A stretch of DNA of 64,000 nucleotides from Alkalimarinus alittae. Its GTDB lineage: Bacteria; Pseudomonadota; Gammaproteobacteria; Pseudomonadales; Oleiphilaceae. A program made the translations under genes and the position numbers. This document shows positions 44,383 through 53,877 of the stretch, one piece after another (the stretch's first letter is position 1; each line of letters opens with the position of its first letter). Location of the stretch: the NCBI RefSeq assembly GCF_026016465.1, contig NZ_CP100390.1, forward strand, positions 3,268,501-3,332,500, written 5' to 3'. The notes below the pieces were generated by a model. It saw nothing but the letters and a program-made list of their open reading frames with translations, ran no database searches and was not told the origin of the DNA.

Positions 44383-47300
44383 GACCGAATAAACTACTCA
44401 TTCAAGCCTTTGGCCCTTTCGCTAAAAAAGAAGAGATTGACTTTACGAGCTTGGGCGACAACCCGCTTTTTTTGATCAATGGGCCAACAGGCGCGGGAAA
44501 AAGCTCCATTCTCGATGCGATCTGCTTTGCTTTGTATGGCCAAACAACAGGGAAAGAGCGCGACCCTTCGCATATGCGCTGTGACCATGCCGCACCCGAC
44601 CTGCTTACAGAGATAACCTTAGACTTTTCACTCGGCGAGCAACACTACCGAGTGCGTCGTGCGCCGACACAAGAGCGCCCAAAATCTAGAGGCGAAGGGA
44701 CCACCCCCCACCAAACAGAAGCACAAATATGGCAATTAAAGCCTGAGGGCGACCAGCTTTTAGTCCCGCAAAAAGCACAAGAAGCCACCCAAACCATAGA
44801 AGCACTAACCGGCCTTAACGTAGAACAATTCAGACAAGTCATGGTGCTCCCACAAGGGAAGTTCAGAGACTTCTTAATGGCAGACTCAAGCCAACGAGAA
44901 GCAATATTCAGTAAGCTTTTTCAAACCCAAATTTATAAGCGCATTGAAGACACCCTTAAAACCAAGGCCGCCTCCATACGTAAAGAGGTAGAAAACCTAC
45001 AAAACCAAATTAAAGGCATACTTCAAGGGGCAGACCTAAATACTGAAGCAGAAGTTCAAGAACAACTTACTGCGCTTACACCACAATTGGAATCTGCGAC
45101 ACAACATAAAAATCAGACCGTTGAGGCGCTCGCGAAAGCAGAAAAAGCATTAGAGGCGGGAAAGATACTGACCAAAGCCTTTTTAGCGCTAGATACTACT
45201 CAAAAAGCCCTTGATAACCTCAACGCCAAAAAAGTCCACATAGATGCTCAAAAGCACCTATTGACCCGTGCTCAGACGGCACAAAAAATTGAGCACTTAA
45301 AAGCGACACTGAGCAAATCAATTCTAACCCAGGCGCAGTTAGACAAAGACATAAAAACAACTGAACAAAATCTGAGTCAGCACCAAAACGCATTAGCTCA
45401 AGCCCAGTCTGTACTCGATCAAGCAGAGAAAAATAACCAGTCTCTCGATGTATTAAAAGAACAGCTTGCCGACTTACGTAAGCTAGAGCCTAAAATTAAC
45501 CAGCTAGCCGAAGCAATAAAACAAAGCCAAACAACACAAACGGCACTTGAGACTGCCAGCGCTGCGTTTGAGAACCAGCAAACACAGCTAAAACAACTCA
45601 TTACCCGCATTAGTGCTTCTGAAAATCGCATCAACACCTTAAAGGCAGCTTCTGCGGTTTTACCTGAAAAACAACGTCAATTAGATGGTCTGCTGATATT
45701 AGGTCAGCAACGCGCTAATTTAGATAAACGATTTGAAGAACAAAAAGCACTTCAGCAAACGCGTATCATACGAGAAGAACACCTTAACACCTGCAGAGCC
45801 AAGTTTGACGCTCAAGTCAATCAGGTTAAACAGTTAGAATTTACATGGCACAGTAGCCAAGCCGCTATTTTGGCGGCTGAGTTAAAACAGGGGCAGCCCT
45901 GCCCTGTCTGCGGTAGCCAAGAACACCCCACACCGGCCAACACGCTTGGTCAAGCAAGCCCTGTCACCAAGCAAGGGATTGAAGCCGCAAGAGCTATTCA
46001 AACAACACTACAACAACAATTAACCAGCGCCCAAAACGACGTTACACAAACATCAACACAGCAACAAAATATCGAAGCCTTAATTATTGAACAGCAACAA
46101 GAGCTAGGTGAAAACCAGCATCACCCGACGCATCAACTTCGTGCTGACTGGCGAAAGCTCAACGACGAAGTCGAAACGTTTCAGTTGCAACAAAAAGAAC
46201 AAACCCAACTTGAAATGGAACTTCAAGCCTTAACATTACAGCGATCACAATTAGAGCAACAGATCGAAGTAGCCAGACTATCTTTACAGAAAGCACAGCA
46301 AGAGCAGACCATAGCAGCACAAAATCAACTGCATATTCAACAAGCGCTTCCTGAAGAGTACAGAGTGACAGGAACGCTGACGCATCAAATAGAGCAATTA
46401 GATGCGCAGATTAAGTCAATTACTATGACCTATGACCACGCATTAGCAACCTTTAATGCCAATCAAGAAAAAGTCACGCAGTCACAGGTAATCAGCGAAC
46501 AACAGCAAATACAGAAAAAAGCAATTGACCAAGCACTGGCTGAAGCACATAAAAACTGGACAACAGCACTCAGTCAAAGCGCATTTAAAGACGAAGATGA
46601 TTTTATTAATGCACAAAAAACTGAATCTGAGCAACAACAATTATTAAGTGAAATAGAACAGTACAGCCATCAACTCAGTGGTTGCAAAGCCACATTGGAG
46701 CAGCAACAACAGCAACTAGATCAACAAAAAACGCCCAACATGGAAGCGCTAGAAGCCGAGAAAAGTCAACTTAAAGCAACCTCAGCGCAATCGCTAGAAA
46801 GCTGGAAGAATATAGATAACCGTCACCGTCAACTCACTGACGTGCTGATTAAATTAGATCAGGCGCATCAATCTAACCATGCATTAGAATCCGAGTATAA
46901 GGTTTACGGCACACTCAGCGATGTTGCTAACGGTCAAACAGGCAACAAGATCAGCTTACAGCGTTTTGTTTTAAGCGTGCTGTTAGATGACGTTCTCATT
47001 GAGGCTTCCCACAGGCTCAATAACATGAGCAAGGGTCGATACTTATTAATACGAAAAGAAGAGCGGGCAAAAGGCAATAAAGCGTCTGGATTAGAGCTAG
47101 AAGTTGAAGACGCCTACACCGGCAAAACAAGGTCAGTGGCCACGCTCTCGGGGGGCGAATCATTTATGGCGGCGCTTTCCCTTGCTTTAGGTCTTTCTGA
47201 TGTTGTACAAGCCTATGCAGGCGGAATTAAACTAGAAACGCTATTTATTGATGAAGGGTTTGGCAGCCTAGATCAAGAGTCTCTCGACCTCGCGATAAAA

Positions 47301-47438
47301 ACGCTAATTGACCTTCAAAGTAGTGGCAGGATGATTGGTATTATTTCTCACGTTAGTGAATTACGTGACCAGATGGCTCTACGTATAGACGTACACAGCT
47401 CCGCTAGTGGGAGTCACATCTTTGTAAAAGGAGAATAA
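44379..47438 (+). CDS. sbcC: SbcC nuclease ATPase subunit
   Basis: A 1019-aa Rad50-type SMC-like ATPase. Walker A GPTGAGKSSILDAICFALYG, long coiled coils, a zinc hook CPVCGSQEHP near residue 507, the ABC signature TLSGGESFMAALSLALGLSD, and Walker B LETLFIDEGFGSLD. Coupled to sbcD by overlapping codons. The glutamine-rich coiled coils are a feature of this copy. Confidence 0.96.
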   Translation: MRPNKLLIQAFGPFAKKEEIDFTSLGDNPLFLINGPTGAGKSSILDAICFALYGQTTGKERDPSHMRCDHAAPDLLTEITLDFSLGEQHYRVRRAPTQERPKSRGEGTTPHQTEAQIWQLKPEGDQLLVPQKAQEATQTIEALTGLNVEQFRQVMVLPQGKFRDFLMADSSQREAIFSKLFQTQIYKRIEDTLKTKAASIRKEVENLQNQIKGILQGADLNTEAEVQEQLTALTPQLESATQHKNQTVEALAKAEKALEAGKILTKAFLALDTTQKALDNLNAKKVHIDAQKHLLTRAQTAQKIEHLKATLSKSILTQAQLDKDIKTTEQNLSQHQNALAQAQSVLDQAEKNNQSLDVLKEQLADLRKLEPKINQLAEAIKQSQTTQTALETASAAFENQQTQLKQLITRISASENRINTLKAASAVLPEKQRQLDGLLILGQQRANLDKRFEEQKALQQTRIIREEHLNTCRAKFDAQVNQVKQLEFTWHSSQAAILAAELKQGQPCPVCGSQEHPTPANTLGQASPVTKQGIEAARAIQTTLQQQLTSAQNDVTQTSTQQQNIEALIIEQQQELGENQHHPTHQLRADWRKLNDEVETFQLQQKEQTQLEMELQALTLQRSQLEQQIEVARLSLQKAQQEQTIAAQNQLHIQQALPEEYRVTGTLTHQIEQLDAQIKSITMTYDHALATFNANQEKVTQSQVISEQQQIQKKAIDQALAEAHKNWTTALSQSAFKDEDDFINAQKTESEQQQLLSEIEQYSHQLSGCKATLEQQQQQLDQQKTPNMEALEAEKSQLKATSAQSLESWKNIDNRHRQLTDVLIKLDQAHQSNHALESEYKVYGTLSDVANGQTGNKISLQRFVLSVLLDDVLIEASHRLNNMSKGRYLLIRKEERAKGNKASGLELEVEDAYTGKTRSVATLSGGESFMAALSLALGLSDVVQAYAGGIKLETLFIDEGFGSLDQESLDLAIKTLIDLQSSGRMIGIISHVSELRDQMALRIDVHSSASGSHIFVKGE

Positions 47439-47650
47439 CTTTACACTCTAAAAATCTACACTACTATAACTTACACATAGAACTTAAGATGTCGAATTTT
47501 ATTACACTTCTGTCTTTTAACGCATGCTATAAACTAGCTTTAGTATTGTTTTATAAAGTTTTTTTATGATTGGCACATTTATAGCTTTTAGTATTACAAA
47601 TGACGCATTAATGCGCAGATAGCATTTGTATTCCATGAGAGTAGAATAAT

Positions 47651-48286
47651 ATGAAAAACACAATAAAAAGTATCATTGTTGCGAGCAGTCTTTTAGCAGC
47701 TTCGGCTAACGCTAGCCTTATCACAAATGGTAGCTTTGAGTCAGATCAAGGCTTAAATAACGGTCAATGGGGCGTATTTAGCACAATTGATGGTTGGTAT
47801 ACATCAGACGGTTCAGGCATTGAAATTCAAAAAAATGTCGTCACGTCTGCTCAAGATGGAAGTCAGTACGTTGAGCTAGATAGCCATCATGGCAGCAGTA
47901 ACAGCTCAATGTCTCAGGACTTATTTGGGTTAACTATCGGCCAAACGTATCAGTTAGACTTCTGGTATAAAGCACGTACCGCATCAACTAACGATAACGG
48001 CATCAACGTTAGCTGGGGAGAGTCTCCAGACCTATCTCCTTTCACTTATGCCTTTAATGTTGATGGCACTGCGCCAATGCCTTGGACATTGGTTACAGGG
48101 TTCCTCACCGCAACCGCTGCAGAAATGACACTTACCTTCTCTGCAACAGGTAACGAGAATACGTTAGGCGGGTTCATCGATAATGTAAGTTTGAAAGCTG
48201 CGTCAGTGCCTGAGCCTGCATCTTTAGCGCTGTTTGGTCTAGGTTTACTAGGTCTTGCTAGCCGCCGTAGTCGCAAGCAAGCATGA
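47651..48286 (+). CDS. secreted PEP-CTERM protein with DUF642-like domain
   Basis: A 211-aa protein. Signal peptide MKNTIKSIIVASSLLAASAN then ASLITNGSFES; the NGSFES start plus GQTYQLDFWYKA and LGGFIDNVSL resembles DUF642/carbohydrate-binding-like secreted domains. The C-terminus VPEPASLALFGLGLLGLASR then RSRKQA is a canonical PEP-CTERM signal for exosortase sorting. It stands alone after sbcC, with its own terminator. Confidence 0.9.
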   Translation: MKNTIKSIIVASSLLAASANASLITNGSFESDQGLNNGQWGVFSTIDGWYTSDGSGIEIQKNVVTSAQDGSQYVELDSHHGSSNSSMSQDLFGLTIGQTYQLDFWYKARTASTNDNGINVSWGESPDLSPFTYAFNVDGTAPMPWTLVTGFLTATAAEMTLTFSATGNENTLGGFIDNVSLKAASVPEPASLALFGLGLLGLASRRSRKQA

Positions 48287-48300
48287 TTTAGCATCAATTT

Positions 48301-48331
48301 AAATGCCCAGCGCTTAGTTGGGCATTTTTTT
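48301..48331 (+). terminator. intrinsic terminator of the PEP-CTERM gene
   Basis: AAATGCCCA / TGGGCATTT stem with a 9-nt loop, followed by a T run, 15 nt past the stop codon. Confidence 0.88.
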
Positions 48332-48361
48332 ATCTAGTCTGTAGCCGAGCCCCAATAAGCG

Positions 48362-49105
48362 TTATTCAGCCGTAATAAGCTCTTCGTCAACAGGTGAATG
48401 GCTCACTATATAGTTTTTGTCGGAAACCTGCTTAAGCGATACCACTTGTTGCTCAATCCATTGATCAATAGATGTTGTAAGTTTATTTAGCGACACCGCC
48501 TCCCATTCGTTTTCAAGCCGTTCATGGCCAACCATTCCCACCATTGTTTTAGCAACAACAGCTCTGCTATCTGCATCAACAAATTCAGCCTCAACAAATA
48601 ACAATATATCTTCATCTCTTATACCGATTAACTTGGTCATTCCAGTAAACGCCATTGCTGTTGGCCAATATTCATAAAAACGCAGCGGTTCATCTCGTGT
48701 TTCTAACCCCGTGATCGCTACTTTGGCTCTTAACGTTCGACCGCTCGCCTGCTCCGACACTTGATAATATTCTTCTAACTTATGTGTCAGCGCTTCAGTC
48801 ATATAGGCCCTAATGGCATCCATAGTGTCGCGAGTGACCTGAAGATTTTGCTGAATTGTCGCATCCAGCTTTATGGGGTCAACGATCATAGTTTTATATG
48901 ATCTAAGATTTGCACCTGGCGCAATCCAAGCTTTAGACGCGATAAACTCTCGCTCTTCAACCTCAACACTATTCAAAGGCTGGTAGTCACTCATAAAACC
49001 TGAATAAGGGCGATCGACATCAGGGGCTTTTGGCTGAAACATTCCGCACGCCGTCATGGTCGACATTACCCCTACAGCCAACGGTAACTTAAGAAGATTA
49101 AGCAT
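48362..49105 (-). CDS. DUF3313-family lipoprotein
   Basis: A 247-aa predicted lipoprotein from ATG 49105 (AAGGA 7 nt upstream; a longer frame reaches 49135). Signal peptide with lipobox MTACG, so the anchor is Cys20. The family pattern GFMSDYQPL...IVDPIKL fits DUF3313. Function unknown; an outer-membrane-associated role is likely. Follows the helicase gene by 142 nt on the same strand. Confidence 0.85.
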   Translation of the reverse strand: MLNLLKLPLAVGVMSTMTACGMFQPKAPDVDRPYSGFMSDYQPLNSVEVEEREFIASKAWIAPGANLRSYKTMIVDPIKLDATIQQNLQVTRDTMDAIRAYMTEALTHKLEEYYQVSEQASGRTLRAKVAITGLETRDEPLRFYEYWPTAMAFTGMTKLIGIRDEDILLFVEAEFVDADSRAVVAKTMVGMVGHERLENEWEAVSLNKLTTSIDQWIEQQVVSLKQVSDKNYIVSHSPVDEELITAE

Positions 49106-49247
49106 CAATACGTCCTTATCGTTTCTTATTATCAATGGAGCCTAAACCAGTAGAAACAGTCATAGTAAAAGATCAATAAGGATAACACTGCGACGCAAAG
49201 CGCTTTTCAGAAAAACAACACGACAACCTAGTGCCAACATATAAACG

Positions 49248-50501
49248 TTAACGTCGTCGATTAGATGTCTTTTTCCCAAATGCTCTGTCTTTGGCGCGAC
49301 GCTTTTGAGCTGTGCGAGTGTTTTTGCGCGAGACCGTCACTTCCTTAGTTAAATCTGGCTCGTAGCCTGGTAACCATTGCTGCGGCAAACGTGCATCTAA
49401 AATGGCTTCAATTTCTTCTAGCAGCCAGTTTTCATCTGGGCTTAACAATGAGATTGCCAAACCTGACGACCCCGCCCTACCGGTACGCCCTACCCGGTGA
49501 ATATAGTCTTCAGGTATATACGGCAACTCATAATTAATCACAAACTTTAGCTGCTCAATATCCAGTCCTCTTGCGGCTACATCTGTTGCCACCAGTGCTC
49601 GGGTTTTCCCTTGCTTAAATTCTTCTAGCGCTCGCTCACGCGCACCTTGGGATTTGTCACCATGGATTGATTGCGTCTTAATGCCATCTTTGCACATTTC
49701 TCGAACTAGCTCGTCTGCACCTTGCTTTGTCCGAGTAAATATCAGTACCTGATGCCAATTTTTTGAACCAATCAGGTGTGATACCAGCTCGCGCTTTCGG
49801 TCTGCATCAACGGCATAAACAACTTGCTCGACCTGTTGCGCAGCCGTATTACGACTATCGACTTCAATTAACGTAGGCGACTGTAAAAGCGTTTTACTAA
49901 GATCAAAAATGGCTTGGTCAAACGTGGCCGAAAAGAGCAATGTTTGTCGATTAGACGGCACATGCTTCAGGATACGGTTAATTTCATCACTAAACCCCAT
50001 ATCTAACATACGGTCAGCTTCATCGAACACCAATACCTGCAACTGGTCTAGTTTAATCATCCCCTTAAACATCAGGTCAAGTAATCGGCCAGGCGTCGCC
50101 ACCAGTATATCAGCGCCCTGTTTAAGCGCCTTAATTTGCGGGTTTAAACTCACTCCTCCATAAGCAATGCAAGCTTGCAATGATGTGTTCTGACCATAGT
50201 TTTCAAAACTGCTATGAACCTGCTGCGCGAGCTCTCGCGTCGGTGTCAAAACCAATGCACGGATAGGACGATAAGAGATAACTTGAGTATTGAGTTCAGC
50301 GTTATTCTCGCCTAACTGATGAAGAATAGGTAAGGCAAATGCGGCTGTTTTGCCAGTCCCCGTCTGGGCCCTCGCCATGATATCTTGGTGGTTTAAAATA
50401 GCGGGAATCGCTTCGACCTGAATAGGAGTCGGCTCGCTGTAGCCAAGTGATGATACGGCCGCGACCAATTTTTTATTTAAACCTAAAGACAAGAAATTCA
50501 T
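49248..50501 (-). CDS. RhlE-type DEAD-box RNA helicase, second copy
   Basis: A 417-aa helicase with Q motif TPIQVEAIP, motif [28 protein letters not shown] and VI HRVGRTGRAG; the basic C-terminal tail is RKNTRTAQKRRAKDRAFGKK. Paralogue of the gene at 20635-21909. Expected in RNA unwinding, perhaps in ribosome assembly at low temperature. Confidence 0.92.
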   Translation of the reverse strand: MNFLSLGLNKKLVAAVSSLGYSEPTPIQVEAIPAILNHQDIMARAQTGTGKTAAFALPILHQLGENNAELNTQVISYRPIRALVLTPTRELAQQVHSSFENYGQNTSLQACIAYGGVSLNPQIKALKQGADILVATPGRLLDLMFKGMIKLDQLQVLVFDEADRMLDMGFSDEINRILKHVPSNRQTLLFSATFDQAIFDLSKTLLQSPTLIEVDSRNTAAQQVEQVVYAVDADRKRELVSHLIGSKNWHQVLIFTRTKQGADELVREMCKDGIKTQSIHGDKSQGARERALEEFKQGKTRALVATDVAARGLDIEQLKFVINYELPYIPEDYIHRVGRTGRAGSSGLAISLLSPDENWLLEEIEAILDARLPQQWLPGYEPDLTKEVTVSRKNTRTAQKRRAKDRAFGKKTSNRRR

Positions 50502-50591
50502 AACACACTACCCACAAGTTATTATGCGCGCAGTGTATCAGATATTAAGAGAAGACTGAGTGTTGAACACCCAAAAGTCATGATAAATTGT

Positions 50592-51065
50592 TTAGTTAAT
50601 GCCCAATAGTTTAACTTCAAATATCAACACTGAGCCGGGCCCAATAGCACCCGCGCCAGAATCGCCATAGGCTAACTCACTAGGAATAAATAAACGTGTT
50701 TTCTCGCCTTCTACCATCAGTTGCAACCCTTCAGTCCAACCTTTGATCACTTGATTTAAACCAAAATCAATCGGCTGTCCGCGGGCAACAGAGCTATCAA
50801 ACACAGTGCCATCTATGAGTGTGCCGTGGTAATGTACTTTTACACGGTCAGTTCGCTTAGGGTGAACAACCCCTGTACCTTTATTTAACACTTGGTATTG
50901 CAAGCCAGAAGCAGTTGTTTTAACCCCCTCCTTCTTGGCATTGTCCACCAAAAACTCAGCCCCTTTAACTTTATTCTCAGCAGCAAGTTTTTTGTTAACG
51001 AGCGATCTTCGCACTAAAAATACAGCGAGTAGCGTAACGACCACAGCAATAATAACCTGAGTCAC
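50592..51065 (-). CDS. FKBP-type peptidyl-prolyl isomerase, membrane-anchored
   Basis: A 157-aa protein from GTG 51065 (GGGGG 6 nt upstream); a longer reading to 51143 would overlap the upstream gene and has no ribosome site. It has a hydrophobic N-terminal segment ([20 protein letters not shown]), then an FKBP domain ([60 protein letters not shown]). Acts in protein folding in the envelope or cytoplasm. Confidence 0.92.
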   Translation of the reverse strand: MTQVIIAVVVTLLAVFLVRRSLVNKKLAAENKVKGAEFLVDNAKKEGVKTTASGLQYQVLNKGTGVVHPKRTDRVKVHYHGTLIDGTVFDSSVARGQPIDFGLNQVIKGWTEGLQLMVEGEKTRLFIPSELAYGDSGAGAIGPGSVLIFEVKLLGIN

Positions 51066-51099
51066 AATAGTCCCCCTTTTAAAAATCAGAGTTTCAAAT

Positions 51100-51639
51100 C
51101 TAAAATATAACTTCAATACCTGAACGCTTAACGTTGATATCACTCAAAGTTGGCGTGAATGCACTCCCTGTTAACTGCTTTATATCAAGCAAAACAATAA
51201 CGGGTAAATCTTGGCCAACCAGCTGCGTTACCTGATTAAGCAAATCTTTATTTACCCCCGCGGTAGCGTCTTGCCAATCTAAACTGGCAATTTGAGGTTT
51301 CACTAACTGTAACTGTTGAGCCTTATTATCGAATCGAATTCCGCCTTTAATTAACGTTTTTGCATTAGCGGTTTGACCACTAGCAACGTCTTTAAGGGAT
51401 ATATTTAGTGCGATGCCCACTTGCTGTGTTTTTTCATAAAAATAAGGCTTCGGCTCGGTTAACCTGATGTAGTTCTCCCCCATGCGCGTTTCATAGGGAA
51501 ACGTCATCGCGAGCATAGCATTAACTTGAGACTCGCCGATCATAAAACCAAACGCCCAAGTGGCGGTGGCAATAAATGAGGCCAGTAAAAATACACTGAT
51601 TTTGTGGGTCCGTGAAAACAAAATTCCCTTAAACTGCAT
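51100..51639 (-). CDS. DUF1439 (YceB-like) protein
   Basis: A 179-aa envelope protein with an N-terminal membrane segment ([20 protein letters not shown]). The body follows YceB/DUF1439: [18 protein letters not shown]-like region and a C-terminal [11 protein letters not shown] / [10 protein letters not shown]. No lipobox Cys is seen, unlike YceB. Expressed with the FKBP gene, which starts 34 nt later. Confidence 0.85.
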   Translation of the reverse strand: MQFKGILFSRTHKISVFLLASFIATATWAFGFMIGESQVNAMLAMTFPYETRMGENYIRLTEPKPYFYEKTQQVGIALNISLKDVASGQTANAKTLIKGGIRFDNKAQQLQLVKPQIASLDWQDATAGVNKDLLNQVTQLVGQDLPVIVLLDIKQLTGSAFTPTLSDINVKRSGIEVIF

Positions 51640-51844
51640 GCCTGTATCCTTTGTGATATACCCTGAGGGGCATTATTCTATCTATATGCGGGTGAATATA
51701 TAGTACTTTAGTTAAGCCTTGTCTATCTATCCCTAGCTTTATTGGCCGCTCTAACACGCTAGAGCGCTAGTCAACGACCTTTTAGTAAGGTTACACTATG
51801 ATGTTTTAAGCCCTTAAAACACAGTCAGAACTCGGAACACATAT

Positions 51845-52564
51845 ATGGATTTTACGGAAGTATTAAAGAGTCGTAGAAGTATTAGAGCATTCTCAGATAG
51901 ACCCGTCGACCAGGCAATATTAGATGAAATTCTGAGCGAAGCACTCGAGTCTCCCTCTAGTTCAAATACACAACCCTACAAATTGGCAGTGGCTACCGGC
52001 GACACCTGTAAGCAATTAGGCAACGAGCTACTCGCTAAGTATCACAAATCCAATAAAATTCAGAAGCAACCACTCCCCTTAAAAATTATCTCGGCAATCA
52101 CCAGTGATGCGCTACCCGATAGTGACTATAAACCAATGCTAGGCAAGTACCCGCCCATATTTCAAGAACGTCGAATAGCCACAGGGATGGGCCTTTATGA
52201 AACCTTAGGCATAGCACGAAAGGATAAAAAAGCCCGAGACGAGCAGATGGCAAAGAACTTTACGTTTTTTGATGCCCCCGTTGCTATATTTCTTTTTATT
52301 CACCCAGGTATGCAGCATACAGCCTTACTTGACGCGGGTATTTTGATGCAGTCTTTAATGCTTTCTGCCACCAATAAAGGCTTGGGTACCTGCGCTCAGG
52401 GTGCGCTTGGTATATGGCGCTCGCCGATTGATAAGCACTTTACTGTCCCTAAAGATTATAAACTTGTCTGCGGACTCGCGTTAGGCTATCCAGAAGATAA
52501 CAAGGTCAACCACTACAAACCTAAAAAGATAGATTTAGATGAATTGTTAATCCCTAAAAAATAG
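51845..52564 (+). CDS. nitroreductase-family flavoprotein
   Basis: A 239-aa FMN enzyme. The nitroreductase FMN-binding start VLKSRRSIRAFSDRPVDQAI and LESPSSSNTQPYKLAV are present, as is the C-terminal GLGTCAQGALGIWR. Reduces nitroaromatics or quinones with NAD(P)H. Monocistronic. Confidence 0.92.
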   Translation: MDFTEVLKSRRSIRAFSDRPVDQAILDEILSEALESPSSSNTQPYKLAVATGDTCKQLGNELLAKYHKSNKIQKQPLPLKIISAITSDALPDSDYKPMLGKYPPIFQERRIATGMGLYETLGIARKDKKARDEQMAKNFTFFDAPVAIFLFIHPGMQHTALLDAGILMQSLMLSATNKGLGTCAQGALGIWRSPIDKHFTVPKDYKLVCGLALGYPEDNKVNHYKPKKIDLDELLIPKK

Positions 52565-52589
52565 TGCGGTTGAATAGAGTAAATTGGCG

Positions 52590-52595
52590 TATAAT
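52590..52595 (+). promoter_or_regulatory. -10 promoter element of trmA
   Basis: A perfect TATAAT lies 40 nt before the trmA start. A -35 is not clear; GTTGAA at 52569-52574 is 15 nt away. Confidence 0.4.
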
Positions 52596-52635
52596 TACCC
52601 GCTTATTTACTCTACTTTTTGTAAGCGCCCGCTAA

Positions 52636-53736
52636 ATGAATACTATCGATACCAGCCAATACCCTGCACTTCTTACAAGCAAAACTGACCGAATCAAACT
52701 AAAATTTGCTGAATTTACCGTTCCTGAACTAGAAGTGTTTGCTAGTAACCCTAGCCATTTCCGCCTACGGGCTGAGTTTCGAGTCTGGCATACAGGCGAT
52801 CGATGTCATTATGCAATGACCGAAAAAGGCAATAATAAAAACATTTATGAAGTGGTCGACTTCCCTATTGCCTCTGAATTGATCAATCGATTAATGCCTG
52901 CCCTATTAGCAGAGCTCAATAGTACAGACGCACTTAAGCACCGCTTATTCCAAGCAGAGTTCTTAACCACCCTAAGCGGCGATGCCCTGATTACTTTAAT
53001 CTATCACCGTCAACTGGATGATAACTGGAAATCGCTTGCACTATCCCTTCAAGAAAAGCTCGGCGTGTCGATTATTGGACGAGCCAGAAAGCAAAAAGTT
53101 GTTCTGGATAGAGACTATGTCATTGAAACGCTAACCGTTAATGAGCAGCAGTATAAGTACAAACAAATCGAAGGCGGCTTTACTCAGCCTAATGGTAAAA
53201 TGAACCAAACCATGCTGAGCTGGGCTCAATCATGTTCAGACATCGCCAACCCGAATAAAGATTCTGATTTAGTGGAGCTTTATTGCGGAAACGGAAACTT
53301 CTCAATTGCACTCGCAGGACATTACCGAAAAATTCTAGCCACAGAAATATCTAAAACATCAGTCAATGCTGCTCAATATAATATTCAAGAAAATAACATT
53401 GATAACCTGATTATTGCACGCTTATCTAGCGAAGAGTTTGTACAAGCGCTACAAGGTGAACGGGAATTTCGTCGCCTAGAAGGTATCGAACTCAACGAGT
53501 ACCAATTTGATACCGTTTTAGTGGACCCACCTAGAGCAGGGCTTGATGATGAGTCCGTTAAGCAGGTTCAGAAATATGACAATATCATCTATATTTCATG
53601 CAACCCAGAAACCTTATGTAACAACCTACAAATACTCGCAACAACACACGATATTAGGCGTTTTGCCTTGTTTGATCAGTTCCCTTACACAGACCATGTT
53701 GAGTGTGGTATTTTGCTAATTCGCAAGGTTAAATAG
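52636..53736 (+). CDS. trmA: tRNA (uracil(54)-C5)-methyltransferase TrmA
   Basis: A 366-aa SAM-dependent enzyme that makes ribothymidine at U54 of tRNA. Key motifs: ELYCGNGNFSIALA (SAM binding), LVDPPRAGLDD, and catalytic ISCNPETLCNNL with the nucleophile Cys; the C-terminal DHVECGILL region is typical. Length matches E. coli TrmA. Confidence 0.95.
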   Translation: MNTIDTSQYPALLTSKTDRIKLKFAEFTVPELEVFASNPSHFRLRAEFRVWHTGDRCHYAMTEKGNNKNIYEVVDFPIASELINRLMPALLAELNSTDALKHRLFQAEFLTTLSGDALITLIYHRQLDDNWKSLALSLQEKLGVSIIGRARKQKVVLDRDYVIETLTVNEQQYKYKQIEGGFTQPNGKMNQTMLSWAQSCSDIANPNKDSDLVELYCGNGNFSIALAGHYRKILATEISKTSVNAAQYNIQENNIDNLIIARLSSEEFVQALQGEREFRRLEGIELNEYQFDTVLVDPPRAGLDDESVKQVQKYDNIIYISCNPETLCNNLQILATTHDIRRFALFDQFPYTDHVECGILLIRKVK

Positions 53737-53753
53737 CCATAACAGTATCGAAC

Positions 53754-53792
53754 AAATAATGTCGATAATAGCCTTTATTATCGACATTATTT
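53754..53792. terminator. bidirectional terminator between trmA and the acyl-CoA reductase
   Basis: Perfect 17-bp arms (AAATAATGTCGATAATA / TATTATCGACATTATTT) with a 5-nt loop, positioned between convergent genes. AT-rich ends give U tracts in both directions. Confidence 0.85.
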
Positions 53793-53877
53793 AAGCGTTT
53801 TGTACGATGTTAAATGTACGTCGGGGCTCGTACAATGCCCCCTATTTATATTCAAGTAGGCACAGTTCAATTAAAAC

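Noticed and set aside
47575-47650. Sigma-54 promoter before the PEP-CTERM gene
   Set aside because: TTGGCAC is present, but the -12 TTGC element is missing at the right distance.
51066-51143. Extended N-terminus of the FKBP protein
   Set aside because: It overlaps the upstream DUF1439 gene by 44 nt and lacks a ribosome site, while GTG 51065 has a good one and leaves a normal membrane anchor.
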